This document shows positions 7,933 to 17,358 of a stretch of 46,338 bases of DNA, one piece after another (the first letter of the stretch is position 1; the number at the start of each line of letters is the position of its first letter). Both the position numbers and the translations under genes were made by a program. Source of the stretch: Curtobacterium sp. HSID17257 (GTDB lineage Bacteria; Actinomycetota; Actinomycetes; Actinomycetales; Microbacteriaceae); NCBI RefSeq assembly GCF_003989515.1, contig NZ_RBLU01000017.1, positions 1-46,338 on the forward strand, written 5' to 3'. Under the pieces are notes generated by a model. That model was not told the origin of the DNA. It saw only the letters and a list, made by a program, of their open reading frames with translations, and searched no databases.

Positions 7933-8718
7933 GTGACCGGCAGGGTGGGATGGGCAGGGCGCGGCGTCCTCTACCGTGCCTACCAGCGCCGTATCCGCCG
8001 ACAGATCGACGGCCAGGCGATACCGAAGCACGTCGCGATGATCGTGGACGGCAACCGTCGCTGGGCGAAGCAGCTCGGCCTCGAGTCGGCCGCCCACGGG
8101 CACCGCGCAGGTGCCGCGAAGATCCCCGAGTTCCTCGACTGGTGCGACGACCTCGGCATCGAGGTCGTGACGCTCTACCTGCTGTCCGCCGACAACCTGA
8201 CCGGACGCGGCGGCGAGGAGCTCGAGCAGCTCGTCGGGATCATCGGCGACCTCGCCGGGACGCTCGCCGGGCACCGTGACTGGCGTGTGCAGCACGTCGG
8301 CTCCGACGAGGGACTGCCCGCGGGGCTCCTCGGGGCGCTCGCCGACGCCGAGGCCCTGAGCGCGGCCCACTCCGGCCTGCACGTCAACCTCGCGGTGGGC
8401 TACGGCGGCCGACGGGAGATCGCCGACGCCATGCGGAGCATCGTGCGCGCGCACGGCGAGGGCGGCGGCACCCTCGACACCCTGGCCGAGGTGCTGACGC
8501 CCGAGCTCATCGGCGACCACCTCTACACGCAGGGCCAGCCGGACCCGGACCTGGTGATCCGCACCTCGGGGGAGCAGCGACTCTCGGACTTCATGCTGTG
8601 GCAGAGCGCGCACAGCGAGTTCTACTTCGTCGAGGCCTTCTACCCGGACCTGCGCGAGGTCGACTTCCTGCGTGCCGTCCGCGACTTCGGGTTGCGCTCC
8701 CGCCGCTTCGGCGGCTGA
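7933..8718 (+). CDS. Isoprenyl transferase (cis-prenyltransferase, Rv1086-like)
   Basis: 261 residues. Condenses isopentenyl diphosphate onto an allylic diphosphate in cis, for polyprenyl phosphate synthesis at the membrane. D39-G-N-R at the start of MIVDGNRRWAK is the catalytic motif. The C-terminal signature RTSGEQRLSDFMLWQ and a later SEFYF are complete. The N-terminus (LYRAYQRRIRRQI) and YLLSADNL, where undecaprenyl synthases usually have FSTENW, resemble mycobacterial Rv1086, which makes Z,E-farnesyl diphosphate. The product chain may therefore be short. A long-chain uppS would be expected elsewhere in the genome. GTG 7933 was chosen for its 6-bp distance from a -10 box. Confidence 0.92.
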   Translation: MTGRVGWAGRGVLYRAYQRRIRRQIDGQAIPKHVAMIVDGNRRWAKQLGLESAAHGHRAGAAKIPEFLDWCDDLGIEVVTLYLLSADNLTGRGGEELEQLVGIIGDLAGTLAGHRDWRVQHVGSDEGLPAGLLGALADAEALSAAHSGLHVNLAVGYGGRREIADAMRSIVRAHGEGGGTLDTLAEVLTPELIGDHLYTQGQPDPDLVIRTSGEQRLSDFMLWQSAHSEFYFVEAFYPDLREVDFLRAVRDFGLRSRRFGG

Positions 8719-8821
8719 TCGCCGTCCGGACGGTCACCTCGGCTGCTGATCGCGGGCCACTCGGGGTGCCGCTGCGAGTGCGTCCCGCGGCCCAGGTTCG
8801 CTCGGGCCCGGTCGGTCCCAG

Positions 8822-8827
8822 TAGGCT
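8822..8827 (+). promoter_or_regulatory. -10 box TAGGCT of the class V aminotransferase gene
   Basis: TAGGCT lies 33 bp before the GTG at 8861. GGAAGG (8847-8852) sits in between as the ribosome binding site, so unlike its neighbours this gene has a conventional short leader. Confidence 0.45.
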
Positions 8828-8860
8828 CACAGGGTTTTCGTCCCACGGAAGGTTGCGCCT

Positions 8861-9970
8861 GTGAACATCGCCGAGTACGCGGCGGGCTTCGACGAGGAGT
8901 CCGGCTACCTCGACCACGCCGCCTTCGGGCCGGTGCAGACCGCCGTGCTCGAGGAGCAGCGCGTGCTCGGCACGATCCAGGAGCGCATGCGCTTCGGCGC
9001 CATGGAGACCCTCGACGAGCAGGACGCCCGGGTGCGCACCGTCGCCGCCCGGCTCGTCGGTCGCCGCGAGGACCAGGTCGTCTCGCAGACCGCCACGACC
9101 CCGGGGCTGCTGCACACCGCGTTCGGCCTGACCGGCGGGGTCCTCGTCGCTGCCGACGAGTACCCGTCGCTGCCGCTCGCACTGGCGAGCGCGGCCTCGG
9201 CCACCGGCGGCCGTGTGCAGCCCGTCGTGATCGAGTCCGGCGCCGGCTGGGTGACCCCGTCGCTCGTCCAGGAGCGCCTGACCGACGACGTCACCGCGGT
9301 CGCCGTGTCCCTCGTCGACTGGCAGACCGGGTACCTCGCCGACCTCGCCGCGATCCGGGAGGTCATCGGCGACCGCCTGCTGATCGTCGACGCCATCCAG
9401 GGCTTCGGGGTCGTCGACGCCCCGTACGAGGTCGCCGACGTCGTCGCCACCGGTGGGCAGAAGTGGCTGCACGCCGGGTGGGGCACGGGCTTCGTCGCGT
9501 TCAGCGACCGGGCCCTGAACCGCCTGCGTCCGGCGCTGTCCGGACCGCACGGCACGACCGGCTGGCCGACCGAGGTGCCGTCGGTGAAGCCGGGTGCCGC
9601 GGGCTACCAGATGACGCGCGTCGACCCGGTCGCCCAGGCACGGATGGCCGTGTCGCTCGAGCGGCTCGTGTCCGTCGGGGTCGGGGCCGTGCAGGAACGT
9701 GTGGCCGATCGCGTGGAGCGGGTGCTCGACATCGCCGACGAGTTCGGTCTGTCGGTCGAGTCGAGCCGGGACCCGCGGGAGCGCGCAGGCATCGTCGTGC
9801 TGCGACCGCCGCAGGGTCGGCTCACCGCGCTGTCCGCCGCGCTGCACAACCACGGGGTCACCGCGACGACGCGGCTGGGTGTCGCACGGGTGTCGGTCTT
9901 CGCCTCCACCACGGACGCGACGCTCGACATGTTCCGCGACGCCTGCCTGTCCTACGCCACGATGCAGTAG
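8861..9970 (+). CDS. Class V aminotransferase family protein (PLP-dependent)
   Basis: 369 residues. The fold type I aminotransferase class V family also includes cysteine desulfurases and kynureninase-like enzymes. V176-D177-A178 in LIVDAIQGFG is the aspartate that contacts the PLP nitrogen. K201 in TGGQKWLHAGWG is the Schiff-base lysine. No catalytic cysteine loop typical of IscS/SufS is evident, so a desulfurase role is unlikely. The substrate cannot be inferred. The GTG start has GGAAGG 8 nt upstream. The stop is followed immediately by a heptamer array and then by a family C repeat. Confidence 0.85.
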   Translation: MNIAEYAAGFDEESGYLDHAAFGPVQTAVLEEQRVLGTIQERMRFGAMETLDEQDARVRTVAARLVGRREDQVVSQTATTPGLLHTAFGLTGGVLVAADEYPSLPLALASAASATGGRVQPVVIESGAGWVTPSLVQERLTDDVTAVAVSLVDWQTGYLADLAAIREVIGDRLLIVDAIQGFGVVDAPYEVADVVATGGQKWLHAGWGTGFVAFSDRALNRLRPALSGPHGTTGWPTEVPSVKPGAAGYQMTRVDPVAQARMAVSLERLVSVGVGAVQERVADRVERVLDIADEFGLSVESSRDPRERAGIVVLRPPQGRLTALSAALHNHGVTATTRLGVARVSVFASTTDATLDMFRDACLSYATMQ

Positions 9971-9998
9971 CGCGCTGCGCGCTGCGCGCTGCGCGCTG
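9971..9998. repeat. Tandem heptamer array (CGCGCTG)x4
   Basis: Four exact copies of CGCGCTG begin at the base after the aminotransferase stop, followed by a diverged fifth copy (CGCGCGG, 9999-10005). It is non-coding, so copy-number change would not alter either protein. Confidence 0.9.
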
Positions 9999-10005
9999 CG
10001 CGCGG

Positions 10006-10074
10006 CGAGACTCGGGCTGAGCGACGAATCTCGTGGCCGGAGGCCCGAGAAGTGTCGGTGAGCGCGAGACTCGG
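10006..10074. repeat. Family C REP-like inverted repeat, copy 1
   Basis: CGAGACTCG with GAGCGACGAATCTCG forms the left arm; CGAGAAGTGTCGG with GAGCGCGAGACTCGG forms the right. The arms are imperfect inverted repeats around a GC-rich centre. The same architecture recurs at 11659 and 43339. It lies in the 316-bp gap between the aminotransferase gene and phoH. Confidence 0.8.
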
Positions 10075-10286
10075 ACCCATCGTCTGAGGCCGTGCGCGGC
10101 CCGCGTTCACGCGACCGTAACCTGCGGAACCGCGTGTCGCGGCACGCCTGTCAGGGGCCGGTCGTAGCTTGGCCCCACCGGGCACAGTGTCCGGTCGAAG
10201 CGGCCAGGCAACGGTGCTTCGGGACCGCTCTCCGGCCGCGTCGAGGACAGTGACCGGGCCGAGCGCGGCCCGGGGATGGAGTGGTC
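10075..10286 (+). other. Structured leader region upstream of phoH
   Basis: About 210 bp with no gene. It holds GGGGCC...GGCCCC (10154-10176) and CCGGGCAC...GTGTCCGG (10178-10194) stem-loops in succession. The GC-rich sequence then runs to the ribosome binding site GGGGATGGA before the GTG at 10287. TAGCTT at 10165 could be a -10 box. I do not recognise a known riboswitch class. The gap holds no clear antitoxin ORF of the PhoAT type. Confidence 0.4.
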
Positions 10287-11642
10287 GTGACCTCTCGTAA
10301 CGTCTCTCGCGAAGCCGCCCAGCGGACCACCGCGGACTCGTCCACACCGGTCGCCCAACGCACGTACGTGCTCGACACCTCGGTGCTCCTCAGTGATCCG
10401 CGGGCCCTGTTCCGCTTCGCCGAGCACGCCGTGGTGCTGCCCGTGGTCGTCGTCAGCGAGCTGGAGTCCAAGCGCAACGACCCGGAGATCGGGTACTTCG
10501 CGCGGCAGGCACTGCGGCTGCTCGACGAACTGCGCATCGAGCACGAGCGTCTCGACTTCCCCGTCGCACTCGACGGCGGCGGCTCGTTCCGCGTCGAGCT
10601 GAACCACTCCAACCAGTCCGTGCTGCCGTCGGGGCTGCAGCTCGGAGACAACGACTCGCGGATCCTGGCCGTCGCGTCGAACCTGGCGAACGACGGGCTC
10701 GATGTCGTCGTCGTGTCGAAGGACCTGCCGCTGCGGGTCAAGGCCTCGTCGATCGGCATGGCGGCCGAGGAGTACCGCGCCGAGCTCGCCGTCGACTCCG
10801 GCTACACGGGCATCACCGACCTGCAGGTCTCCGGCGAGCAGATGAGCGACCTGTACGAGCGCGAGGAGATCCGGACCTCGACGCTCGACGGGGTGCCCGT
10901 CAACACCGGTGTCGTCATCCAATCGGAGCGCGGGTCGGCCCTCGGACGCGTGCACGAGGCCGGCGCGGTGTCGCTCGTCCGTGGCGACCGCGAGGTGTTC
11001 GGGCTGCGCGGCCGCTCCGCGGAGCAGCGGCTCGCGATCGACGCCCTGCTCGACCCGGAGATCGGCATCGTGTCCCTGGGCGGCAGCGCCGGCACGGGCA
11101 AGTCCGCGCTCGCGCTGTGCGCCGGGCTCGAGGCCGTGCTCGAACGGCAGCAGCACAAGAAGATCATGGTGTTCCGGCCGCTCTACGCCGTGGGCGGGCA
11201 GGAGCTCGGGTACCTGCCCGGTGACGCCTCCGAGAAGATGAACCCGTGGGCGCAGGCGGTCTTCGACACCCTCGGCGCACTGGTGTCCGACAACGTCCTC
11301 GACGAGGTGGTCGAGCGCGGGATCCTCGAGGTCCTGCCGCTGACGCACATCCGCGGACGCTCCCTGCACGACGCGTTCGTGATCGTGGACGAGGCGCAGT
11401 CCCTCGAGCGGAACGTCCTGCTCACGATGCTGTCGCGCATCGGGCAGAACTCGCGGGTCGTCCTGACGCACGACGTCGCACAGCGGGACAACCTGCGGGT
11501 CGGCCGGCACGACGGGGTCGCCTCGGTGATCGAGCGGCTGAAGGGGCACCCGCTGTTCGCACACGTGACGCTGACCCGCTCGGAGCGGTCGGCGATCGCG
11601 GCGCTCGTGACCGAGCTGCTCGACTCGCCCGACCTCGGGTAG
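10287..11642 (+). CDS. PhoH family protein: N-terminal PIN domain plus PhoH ATPase (PhoH2-type)
   Basis: 451 residues. The PIN domain spans roughly residues 27-160. Its acidic residues are D30 in VLDTSVLL, E in SELESK, and the aspartates of [10 protein letters not shown], which would bind Mg2+ for RNA cleavage. The P-loop ATPase follows, with Walker [10 protein letters not shown] (K272) and Walker B FVIVDEAQ (D368, E369). PIN-PhoH fusions (PhoH2) are RNA helicases/RNases described from mycobacteria and relatives. The GTG at 10287 is preferred to the one at 10281 because it leaves 6-7 nt after GGATGGAG. The usual small phoAT partner upstream is not apparent. Family C and A repeats follow the stop. 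Confidence 0.92.
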   Translation: MTSRNVSREAAQRTTADSSTPVAQRTYVLDTSVLLSDPRALFRFAEHAVVLPVVVVSELESKRNDPEIGYFARQALRLLDELRIEHERLDFPVALDGGGSFRVELNHSNQSVLPSGLQLGDNDSRILAVASNLANDGLDVVVVSKDLPLRVKASSIGMAAEEYRAELAVDSGYTGITDLQVSGEQMSDLYEREEIRTSTLDGVPVNTGVVIQSERGSALGRVHEAGAVSLVRGDREVFGLRGRSAEQRLAIDALLDPEIGIVSLGGSAGTGKSALALCAGLEAVLERQQHKKIMVFRPLYAVGGQELGYLPGDASEKMNPWAQAVFDTLGALVSDNVLDEVVERGILEVLPLTHIRGRSLHDAFVIVDEAQSLERNVLLTMLSRIGQNSRVVLTHDVAQRDNLRVGRHDGVASVIERLKGHPLFAHVTLTRSERSAIAALVTELLDSPDLG

Positions 11643-11658
11643 CGGAGGTGGCGCCGCG

Positions 11659-11729
11659 CCGAGTCTCGTTCTGAGCGACACTTCTCGCGCTCGGCGGCCC
11701 GAGAAATGTCGCTGGGCGCGAGTCTCGGG
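11659..11729. repeat. Family C REP-like inverted repeat, copy 2
   Basis: CCGAGTCTCG then GAGCGACACTTCTCG on the left, CGAGAAATGTCGCTGG and GCGAGTCTCGGG on the right. This is about 70 bp and imperfectly palindromic, starting 17 bp after the phoH stop and followed closely by a family A hairpin. Confidence 0.85.
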
Positions 11730-11743
11730 CGACCAGCACGACG

Positions 11744-11783
11744 GACGGGAGGCGCGGTGCCAGCCGGCACCGCGCCTCCCGTC
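11744..11783. terminator. Perfect 17-bp hairpin, family A
   Basis: GACGGGAGGCGCGGTGC and its exact complement surround the loop CAGCCG (11761-11766). It sits between convergent phoH and fumC and is well placed to terminate both. Confidence 0.85.
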
Positions 11784-11798
11784 AGTGGGCGGCGTCCG

Positions 11799-13229
11799 TC
11801 AGTTCGGGTGCGTCATCGACAGCACGTCGAGCGCGCTGTCCAGCTGCTCCTCGGTGACCTCGCCGCGTTCGACGTGGCCCAGAGCGACGACGGCCTCGCG
11901 CACCGTGATGCCCTCGGCGACGGCGTACTTGGCGACCTTGGCGGCGGCCTCGTACCCGATGACGCGGTTGAGCGGCGTGACGATCGACGGCGACGACTCG
12001 GCGAAGGCGCGCGCACGCTCGAGGTTCGCCTGCAGCCCGTCGACGGTCTTGTCGGCCAGCACCCGCGAGCTGTTCGCGAGCAGGCGGATCGACTCGAGCA
12101 GCGCCGTGCCCATCACCGGGATCGCGACGTTGAGCTCGAAGGAACCCGAGGCGCCTGCCCACGCGACGGTCGCGTCGTTGCCGATGACCCGGGCCGCGAC
12201 CATCAGGGTCGCCTCGGGGATGACCGGGTTGACCTTGCCGGGCATGATCGACGAGCCGGGCTGCAGGTCGGGGATGTGCAGTTCGCCGAGACCCGTGTTC
12301 GGACCGGAGCCCATCCAGCGCAGGTCGTTGTTGATCTTCGTCAGGCTGACCGCGATGACCTTGAGGGCACCCGACGCCTCGACCAGTGCGTCACGGGCGC
12401 CCTGGGCCTCGAAGTGGTCGAGCGCCTCGGTGATCGGCAGTCCGGTGTCCGAGGCGAGCCGGGCGATGACCTGCTGCGGGAAGCCCTTCGGCGTGTTGAT
12501 GCCGGTGCCGACCGCGGTGCCGCCGAGCGGGACCTCGGCGACGCGGGTGAGCGTGGCCTGCACGCGCTCGATGCCGAGGCGGACCTGCCGGGCGTAGCCG
12601 CCGAACTCCTGGCCGAGGGTGACCGGGGTGGCGTCCATCAGGTGGGTGCGCCCGGACTTCACCGCGTCGGCCCAGAGCGTGGCCTTGGCCTCGAGGGACT
12701 CCGCCAGGTGCTCGAGCGCGGGGACGAGCGTGCGGATGAGGGCCTCGGTCACGGCGACGTGCACGGAGGTCGGGAAGACGTCGTTCGACGACTGCGACGC
12801 GTTCACGTGGTCGTTCGGGTGGACGTCCGTGCCGGCGATGCGGGTCGCCAGGGTCGCCAGGACCTCGTTCATGTTCATGTTCGACGAGGTGCCGCTGCCG
12901 GTCTGGTAGACGTCCACCGGGAACTGGTCGTGGTGGTCGCCGCCGATGATCGTGTCCGCGGCCTGCGCGATCGCGTCGGCGACGGCCGGGTCGACGATGC
13001 CGAGGGAACCGTTGACGACCGCCGCGGCTCGCTTGATCCGGGCGAGGGCGACGATCTGCGCCGGCTCGAGACCGCTGCCCGAGATCGGGAAGTTCTCCAC
13101 GGCGCGCTGGGTCTGGGCACGGTACAGGGCCGATGCCGGGACCCGGACCTCGCCCATCGTGTCGCGCTCGATGCGGTACTCGCCCTCGGGGCTGCCGTTC
13201 GTGGCTGTGGTCGCGGTGGTGTCGGTCAC
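11799..13229 (-). CDS. fumC: Class II fumarate hydratase
   Basis: 476 residues. Interconverts fumarate and L-malate in the TCA cycle and needs no iron-sulfur cluster. The superfamily signature [11 protein letters not shown] occupies residues 325-335, with S327 the likely catalytic base. [17 protein letters not shown] includes H196. [14 protein letters not shown] and the [14 protein letters not shown] segment complete the substrate site. The GTG at 13229 was chosen because AGGAAGG lies 11 nt upstream; an ATG at 13256 would overlap that site. Last gene of a minus-strand run that starts at xseA. Confidence 0.96.
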   Translation of the reverse strand: MTDTTATTATNGSPEGEYRIERDTMGEVRVPASALYRAQTQRAVENFPISGSGLEPAQIVALARIKRAAAVVNGSLGIVDPAVADAIAQAADTIIGGDHHDQFPVDVYQTGSGTSSNMNMNEVLATLATRIAGTDVHPNDHVNASQSSNDVFPTSVHVAVTEALIRTLVPALEHLAESLEAKATLWADAVKSGRTHLMDATPVTLGQEFGGYARQVRLGIERVQATLTRVAEVPLGGTAVGTGINTPKGFPQQVIARLASDTGLPITEALDHFEAQGARDALVEASGALKVIAVSLTKINNDLRWMGSGPNTGLGELHIPDLQPGSSIMPGKVNPVIPEATLMVAARVIGNDATVAWAGASGSFELNVAIPVMGTALLESIRLLANSSRVLADKTVDGLQANLERARAFAESSPSIVTPLNRVIGYEAAAKVAKYAVAEGITVREAVVALGHVERGEVTEEQLDSALDVLSMTHPN

Positions 13230-13322
13230 GTCGTCGTGGTCCTTCCTGTGGTGCACCGGCGCGGTCGCGTCGGTGCGGTCGTGGTGCCCCGTCGGTGTCG
13301 GGACGGTCGTCGTCGGTGCCGG

Positions 13323-13937
13323 TCAGGCCTCGCCGACGACGGTGTCGACGGAGACCTCGCCGGTCCCCAGGTCGTAGGTCGCGCCGACGACGGCGAGCCG
13401 GCCCTCGGCGATCGCGTCGGAGACGACGCCGGAGCGCTCGATCACCTGGCGGAGCGTGGCCTCGAGGTGCGCGGCACCGACGGCCTCCTGCGGGAGCTCG
13501 GCATCGGTCGCGCGGACCCGCTCGACGCTCGGCGCGATCGCGTCGACGAGCGACTGCAGGTGCGGGGCGGGAACGGGCTCACCCGAGCGCGCTGCGGCGA
13601 CGGCCCCGCACGCGGTGTGTCGGAGGACGACGACGAGCGGGGTGCCGAGGGCGACGACCGCGAACTCGATCGAGCCGAGCACGACGTCGTCGACGATCTG
13701 ACCGGCGTTGCGGATCGCGAACAGGTCACCGATCCCGGCGTCGAACACGTGCTCGAACGGCACGCGGGAGTCGGAGCACCCGAGCACGGTCGCGAACGGG
13801 GCCTGCGAGCCGGTGAGCTCGCCGCGACGGTCCGGGTCGATCCGACCGGTGCGGCGCTTGTCGGCGGCGAAGCGGGCGTTGCCCTCGACGAGCAGGCGGA
13901 GGGCGTCGGACGGGGTGGATGCGGCGCGGTCGGGCAT
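13323..13937 (-). CDS. Beta-class carbonic anhydrase
   Basis: 204 residues. Catalyses reversible CO2 hydration to bicarbonate. The zinc ligands of the beta class are C54 and D56 in CSDSR, with R58 as the orienting residue, then H107 and C110 in RHTACG. The N-terminal helical arm (DALRLLVEGNARF) is typical. The ATG at 13937 has GAGGAAG 3-9 nt upstream. It lies 93 bp upstream of fumC and 35 bp downstream of the DUF4245 gene, all on the same strand. Confidence 0.95.
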   Translation of the reverse strand: MPDRAASTPSDALRLLVEGNARFAADKRRTGRIDPDRRGELTGSQAPFATVLGCSDSRVPFEHVFDAGIGDLFAIRNAGQIVDDVVLGSIEFAVVALGTPLVVVLRHTACGAVAAARSGEPVPAPHLQSLVDAIAPSVERVRATDAELPQEAVGAAHLEATLRQVIERSGVVSDAIAEGRLAVVGATYDLGTGEVSVDTVVGEA

Positions 13938-13972
13938 GGTCTTCCTCGTGCTTCGGGTTCGGTCGGGTGGGG

Positions 13973-14608
13973 TCAGTTCGCGAACTGCTCGGTCACGGCC
14001 TTCGCGACGGTCGTGAACGACGAGTCGTCGGCGGTGCCGGACAGGACGATCGTGCTGTCGCCGAAGGTGTGGACGAGCGAGTACGCGTGGTTGCCGGCGT
14101 CCTTGCCCTCGTCGCGGCGGTCGTACACGGTCCACTTCGTGCCGTCGATGGTGCGGTCGCCGGTGGACGGCTTCTGGTCGAGCTGGTTCGCCACCCAGGA
14201 CGCGTTCGCGTCGAGGCCCTGCTGCAGACCGATGTACTGGCGGTCCGGGGTGACGAGTCCGACGGTCCAGACCCGGACGCCGTCCGAGGTCTTGTCCTGG
14301 AAGTCGGCGCGGTTCGAGGTGAAGCCGTCGGGCAGGTCCGGTGCCGCGAGCGTCACGCCGGGCACGTCCGCGCCGGCGGCGACCTGCTGGTAGTCGACCG
14401 AGCGGTCGACGGTCTGGTCGGGCCGGACCACGACGGCGACCAGGAAGAGGACGATGCCGAGCGAGGCGATGAGCGCGAGGACGAGGTTGAACGCGGTCTG
14501 GTGCTCGCGTCGGGTGCGGCGCGCGGCGTCCTTCCGGGCCCAGGTCTCCTCCGGGGTCTCCGGGCGGCCGAGCTCGGCGACGATGGGACGTCCGTCGCGG
14601 TCGGTCAC
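13973..14608 (-). CDS. DUF4245 family membrane-anchored protein
   Basis: 211 residues. A cytoplasmic stretch of about 42 residues precedes one transmembrane helix ([20 protein letters not shown]). An extracytoplasmic domain of about 145 residues follows, containing [17 protein letters not shown] and a late beta-rich region. The length and layout fit actinobacterial DUF4245 proteins, whose function is unknown. The GTG start overlaps the xseB stop by 4 nt, so the two are translationally coupled. Confidence 0.85.
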   Translation of the reverse strand: MTDRDGRPIVAELGRPETPEETWARKDAARRTRREHQTAFNLVLALIASLGIVLFLVAVVVRPDQTVDRSVDYQQVAAGADVPGVTLAAPDLPDGFTSNRADFQDKTSDGVRVWTVGLVTPDRQYIGLQQGLDANASWVANQLDQKPSTGDRTIDGTKWTVYDRRDEGKDAGNHAYSLVHTFGDSTIVLSGTADDSSFTTVAKAVTEQFAN

Positions 14609-14865
14609 CGTGCTGCCCCGTCGTGGTCGGCGGTGTCCGCACCGGTCGATGCGGCACGGGCGGCGTCCAGCCGGGCCCGTGCACCGACGAGCCACTCCTC
14701 GCAGCGGGCCGCGAGGGCTTCGCCACGTTCCCAGAGTGCGAGCGAACGCTCGAGCGTCGCGGACCCCTGCTCCAGCTCACCGACGACGCGCACGAGTTCG
14801 TCGCGCGCTGCCTCGTAGCTCAGCGACTGCACGTCGGACGGCACGGGTTCCTGCTGGGATGACAC
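14605..14865 (-). CDS. xseB: Exodeoxyribonuclease VII small subunit
   Basis: 86 residues. The small helical subunit that binds several-fold to Xse[15 protein letters not shown] and [21 protein letters not shown] are the family core. The C-terminal tail is alanine-rich and low in complexity. It lies 63 bp downstream of xseA and overlaps DUF4245. Confidence 0.95.
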   Translation of the reverse strand: MSSQQEPVPSDVQSLSYEAARDELVRVVGELEQGSATLERSLALWERGEALAARCEEWLVGARARLDAARAASTGADTADHDGAAR

Positions 14866-14928
14866 ACCCCGATCCTACCGAGCGCCCTCCGACGTGGCGC
14901 ACCCGCGGCCGAGGGTGTGGAGAACGGG

Positions 14929-16170
14929 CTACGCCCCCGAACCGTCCGGCCCGGGACCCTCCGGCTCGAGCGTGCCCGTCGCGGTGCCGGCACCGAGCGT
15001 GACGTGCACCGGGGTCGCGCCGTCGAGGTCCTCGGTGCCGCGCACGACGCCGCCGTCCGTCCGCTGCACGATCGCGTACCCGCGGCGCAGGGTGTCGCGC
15101 GGCGAGAGCGCCCGCAGGCGTCCGGTCAGGTGCCCGACGTCGCTGTGCGAGCGTTCGAGTCGTCGGTCCAGCAGCTCGCGAGCACGGGACAGGTCGCGCG
15201 CGACCTCCTCTGCCCGGGTGTCCACGAGCCATGCCGTCGACGCCAGGGCCGGACGGGACCGGAGTGCCGCGATCCGGTCGGCCTCGACCGACAGGGTGTG
15301 CGAGAGGCGAAGTCCGAGCCGGGCCCGTGCCTGCCGTACGTTCGCGAGCTCCTCGGCGACGTCGGGCACCACGCGCTTCGCGGCGTCGGTCGGGGTCGAG
15401 GCGCGCAGGTCGGCGACCTCGTCGAGGATGGGCCGGTCGGCCTCGTGCCCGATCGCGGACACGATCGGGGTGGTGGCGGCGGCCGCGGTCCGGACGAGCC
15501 CCTCGTCGCTGAAGCCGAGCAGGTTCTGGAAGTCGCCGCCGCCCCGGGCGACGATGATGACGTCGACCGTCGGATCGGCGTCGAGCTCGACGATCGCCGC
15601 GGTCACCTCGCCGACGGCGCGCTCGCCCTGGACCGCCGTGTGCACCGTGCGGAACTCGACCTGCGGCCATCGCAGCTGCGCGTTCCGCTTGACGTCCTTC
15701 TCGGCGTCGGAGTCCTTGCCCGTGATGAGCCCGATGCGGTGCGGCAGGAACGGTAGGCGCTTCTTGCGGGACGGGTCGAACAGCCCCTCGTCGGCCAGGG
15801 TGCGTCGGAGTCGCTCGAGCCGTTCGAGCAGGTCACCGAGCCCGACGTGCTTCATCTCGACCACCTGCATGGTGAGCGAGCCGCCCTTGACCCAGTAGTT
15901 CGGCTTGACGGCCGCGACGACCCGGGCGCCCTGCCCCAGGTCCGCCGGCACCCGGGAGCGCACGCTCGACCAGATCGAGAACGACACGGTCGCGTCGACC
16001 TCGACGTCCTTGAGCTTGCCGTAGACGTTGCCGCCGGCGACGTTCCACTGCGTGATCTCGCCCTCGACCCAGGCGGTACCGAGCCGGTCGATCCAGTCGC
16101 GGAGCTTCGCTCCGAGCAGGGCGACGGGCCACGGGTTGTCGGCCGTCGGCGGGCCCTGTTCGATCGCCAT
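14929..16170 (-). CDS. xseA: Exodeoxyribonuclease VII large subunit
   Basis: 413 residues. Catalytic subunit of ExoVII, which degrades single-stranded DNA from both ends and acts in mismatch repair and damage tolerance. An N-terminal OB fold (about residues 10-105; [16 protein letters not shown]) is followed by the catalytic Exonuc_VII_L domain. That domain has [15 protein letters not shown], the metal-binding core [16 protein letters not shown], and [23 protein letters not shown]. The C-terminus contains a long coiled coil. The ATG at 16170 follows GGGGG closely; an ATG at 16188 would add six residues. It is divergent from ispH, as in many actinobacteria. Confidence 0.95.
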   Translation of the reverse strand: MAIEQGPPTADNPWPVALLGAKLRDWIDRLGTAWVEGEITQWNVAGGNVYGKLKDVEVDATVSFSIWSSVRSRVPADLGQGARVVAAVKPNYWVKGGSLTMQVVEMKHVGLGDLLERLERLRRTLADEGLFDPSRKKRLPFLPHRIGLITGKDSDAEKDVKRNAQLRWPQVEFRTVHTAVQGERAVGEVTAAIVELDADPTVDVIIVARGGGDFQNLLGFSDEGLVRTAAAATTPIVSAIGHEADRPILDEVADLRASTPTDAAKRVVPDVAEELANVRQARARLGLRLSHTLSVEADRIAALRSRPALASTAWLVDTRAEEVARDLSRARELLDRRLERSHSDVGHLTGRLRALSPRDTLRRGYAIVQRTDGGVVRGTEDLDGATPVHVTLGAGTATGTLEPEGPGPDGSGA

Positions 16171-16280
16171 GCCCCCATCGTGCCGCATGCCGACGACAGC
16201 GCCGACACGCGCTGCTGCACGCCTGCCCCGGCGCGCGCCGGCGACAGCGCCGCACCCAGGCCCCGCGCGTGCCCGGCACC

Positions 16281-16286
16281 TATCAT
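16281..16286 (+). promoter_or_regulatory. -10 box TATCAT of ispH
   Basis: TATCAT ends 7 bp before the GTG at 16294. The intervening CGGGGGC could also act as a weak ribosome binding site. Confidence 0.45.
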
Positions 16287-16293
16287 CGGGGGC

Positions 16294-17358
16294 GTGACGA
16301 TCACCAACGGCCGCACGGTCCCGCTCACCCCGCCCCGGGTGCACGCAGCGCGCGGCCGACTGCGGGACGAGCCGGTCGCCGGCACGAAGAAGGTCCTGCT
16401 CGCCGCCCCCCGCGGGTACTGCGCGGGCGTCGACCGCGCCGTGGTCGCCGTCGAGAAGGCGCTCGAGCAGTACGGCGAGCCGGTCTACGTGCGGAAGCAG
16501 ATCGTCCACAACGTCCACGTCGTCTCCACGCTCGAGCAGCGCGGCGCGGTGTTCGTCGACGACGTCGCCGAGGTCCCGCGCGGCGCGCACGTCGTCTTCA
16601 GCGCGCACGGCGTCTCACCCGCCGTCGTGGCCGGTGCCGCGGAGCGTGACCTGCACGCCATCGACGCGACCTGCCCCCTCGTGACCAAGGTCCACCGCGA
16701 GGCCACCCGCTTCGCGAAGGCGGACCGCACGATCGTCCTCATCGGTCACGCCGGGCACGAGGAGGTCGAGGGCACCATGGGGCACGCCCCGGAGCGGACC
16801 ATCCTGGTGAACGGCCCCGCGGACGTCGCCGCGCTCGAGGTCCCCGACCCCGACAACCTCGTCTGGCTCTCGCAGACCACGCTGAGCGTCGACGAGACGA
16901 TGGAGACGGTCCGGCTGCTCCGCGAGCGGTTCCCGTCGATCGAGAACCCCCCGTCGGACGACATCTGCTACGCCACGCAGAACCGCCAGGTCGCGGTGAA
17001 GAAGGTCGCCCCCGCGGCGGACCTCGTCATCGTGGTCGGCTCGGCGAACTCGTCGAACAGCGTGCGGCTCGTCGACGTCGCCCTCGAGTACGGCGCGGCC
17101 GCCGCGCACCGCGTCGACTACGCCGAGGAGATCCGTCAGGACTGGCTCGACGGTGTCCGCACGGTTGGCGTCACCAGCGGCGCCTCGGTCCCCGAGGAGC
17201 TCGTCACCGAGGTGCTCGAGCAGCTCGCGGACGCCGGCTACGGCACCGTGGAAGAGGTCGTCACCGCCCACGAGGACCTCATGTTCTCGCTCCCCAAGGA
17301 GCTCCGCACGGACGCCTCGGGCAACCCCACCCGCGCCCTCGGCGGGCGTCGCTCGTGA
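16294..17358 (+). CDS. ispH: 4-hydroxy-3-methylbut-2-enyl diphosphate reductase
   Basis: 354 residues. Final step of the MEP pathway, giving IPP and DMAPP, and so an upstream supplier for the prenyltransferase at 7933. The three cysteines that hold the iron-sulfur cluster are C43 in [10 protein letters not shown]127 in DATCPLV and C225 in [12 protein letters not shown] and E residues of the active site are in HNVHVV and GHEEVEG. The GTG start is preceded by a -10 box at 7 bp. The 3' end overlaps the DUF6264 gene by 4 nt. Confidence 0.97.
   Translation: MTITNGRTVPLTPPRVHAARGRLRDEPVAGTKKVLLAAPRGYCAGVDRAVVAVEKALEQYGEPVYVRKQIVHNVHVVSTLEQRGAVFVDDVAEVPRGAHVVFSAHGVSPAVVAGAAERDLHAIDATCPLVTKVHREATRFAKADRTIVLIGHAGHEEVEGTMGHAPERTILVNGPADVAALEVPDPDNLVWLSQTTLSVDETMETVRLLRERFPSIENPPSDDICYATQNRQVAVKKVAPAADLVIVVGSANSSNSVRLVDVALEYGAAAAHRVDYAEEIRQDWLDGVRTVGVTSGASVPEELVTEVLEQLADAGYGTVEEVVTAHEDLMFSLPKELRTDASGNPTRALGGRRS

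Noticed and set aside
9971..10005. Possible CRISPR array
   Set aside because: The repeat unit is 7 bp with no spacers; it is a simple tandem repeat.
10281..10286. GTG at 10281 as phoH start
   Set aside because: It is too close to GGGGATGGA; GTG 10287 has better spacing.
10107..11681. 524-codon minus-strand frame opposite phoH
   Set aside because: Antisense shadow of the PIN-PhoH gene, whose Walker and PIN motifs are complete.
11706..14393. 895-codon plus-strand frame
   Set aside because: Antisense to fumC, carbonic anhydrase and DUF4245, all of which have full catalytic or family motifs.
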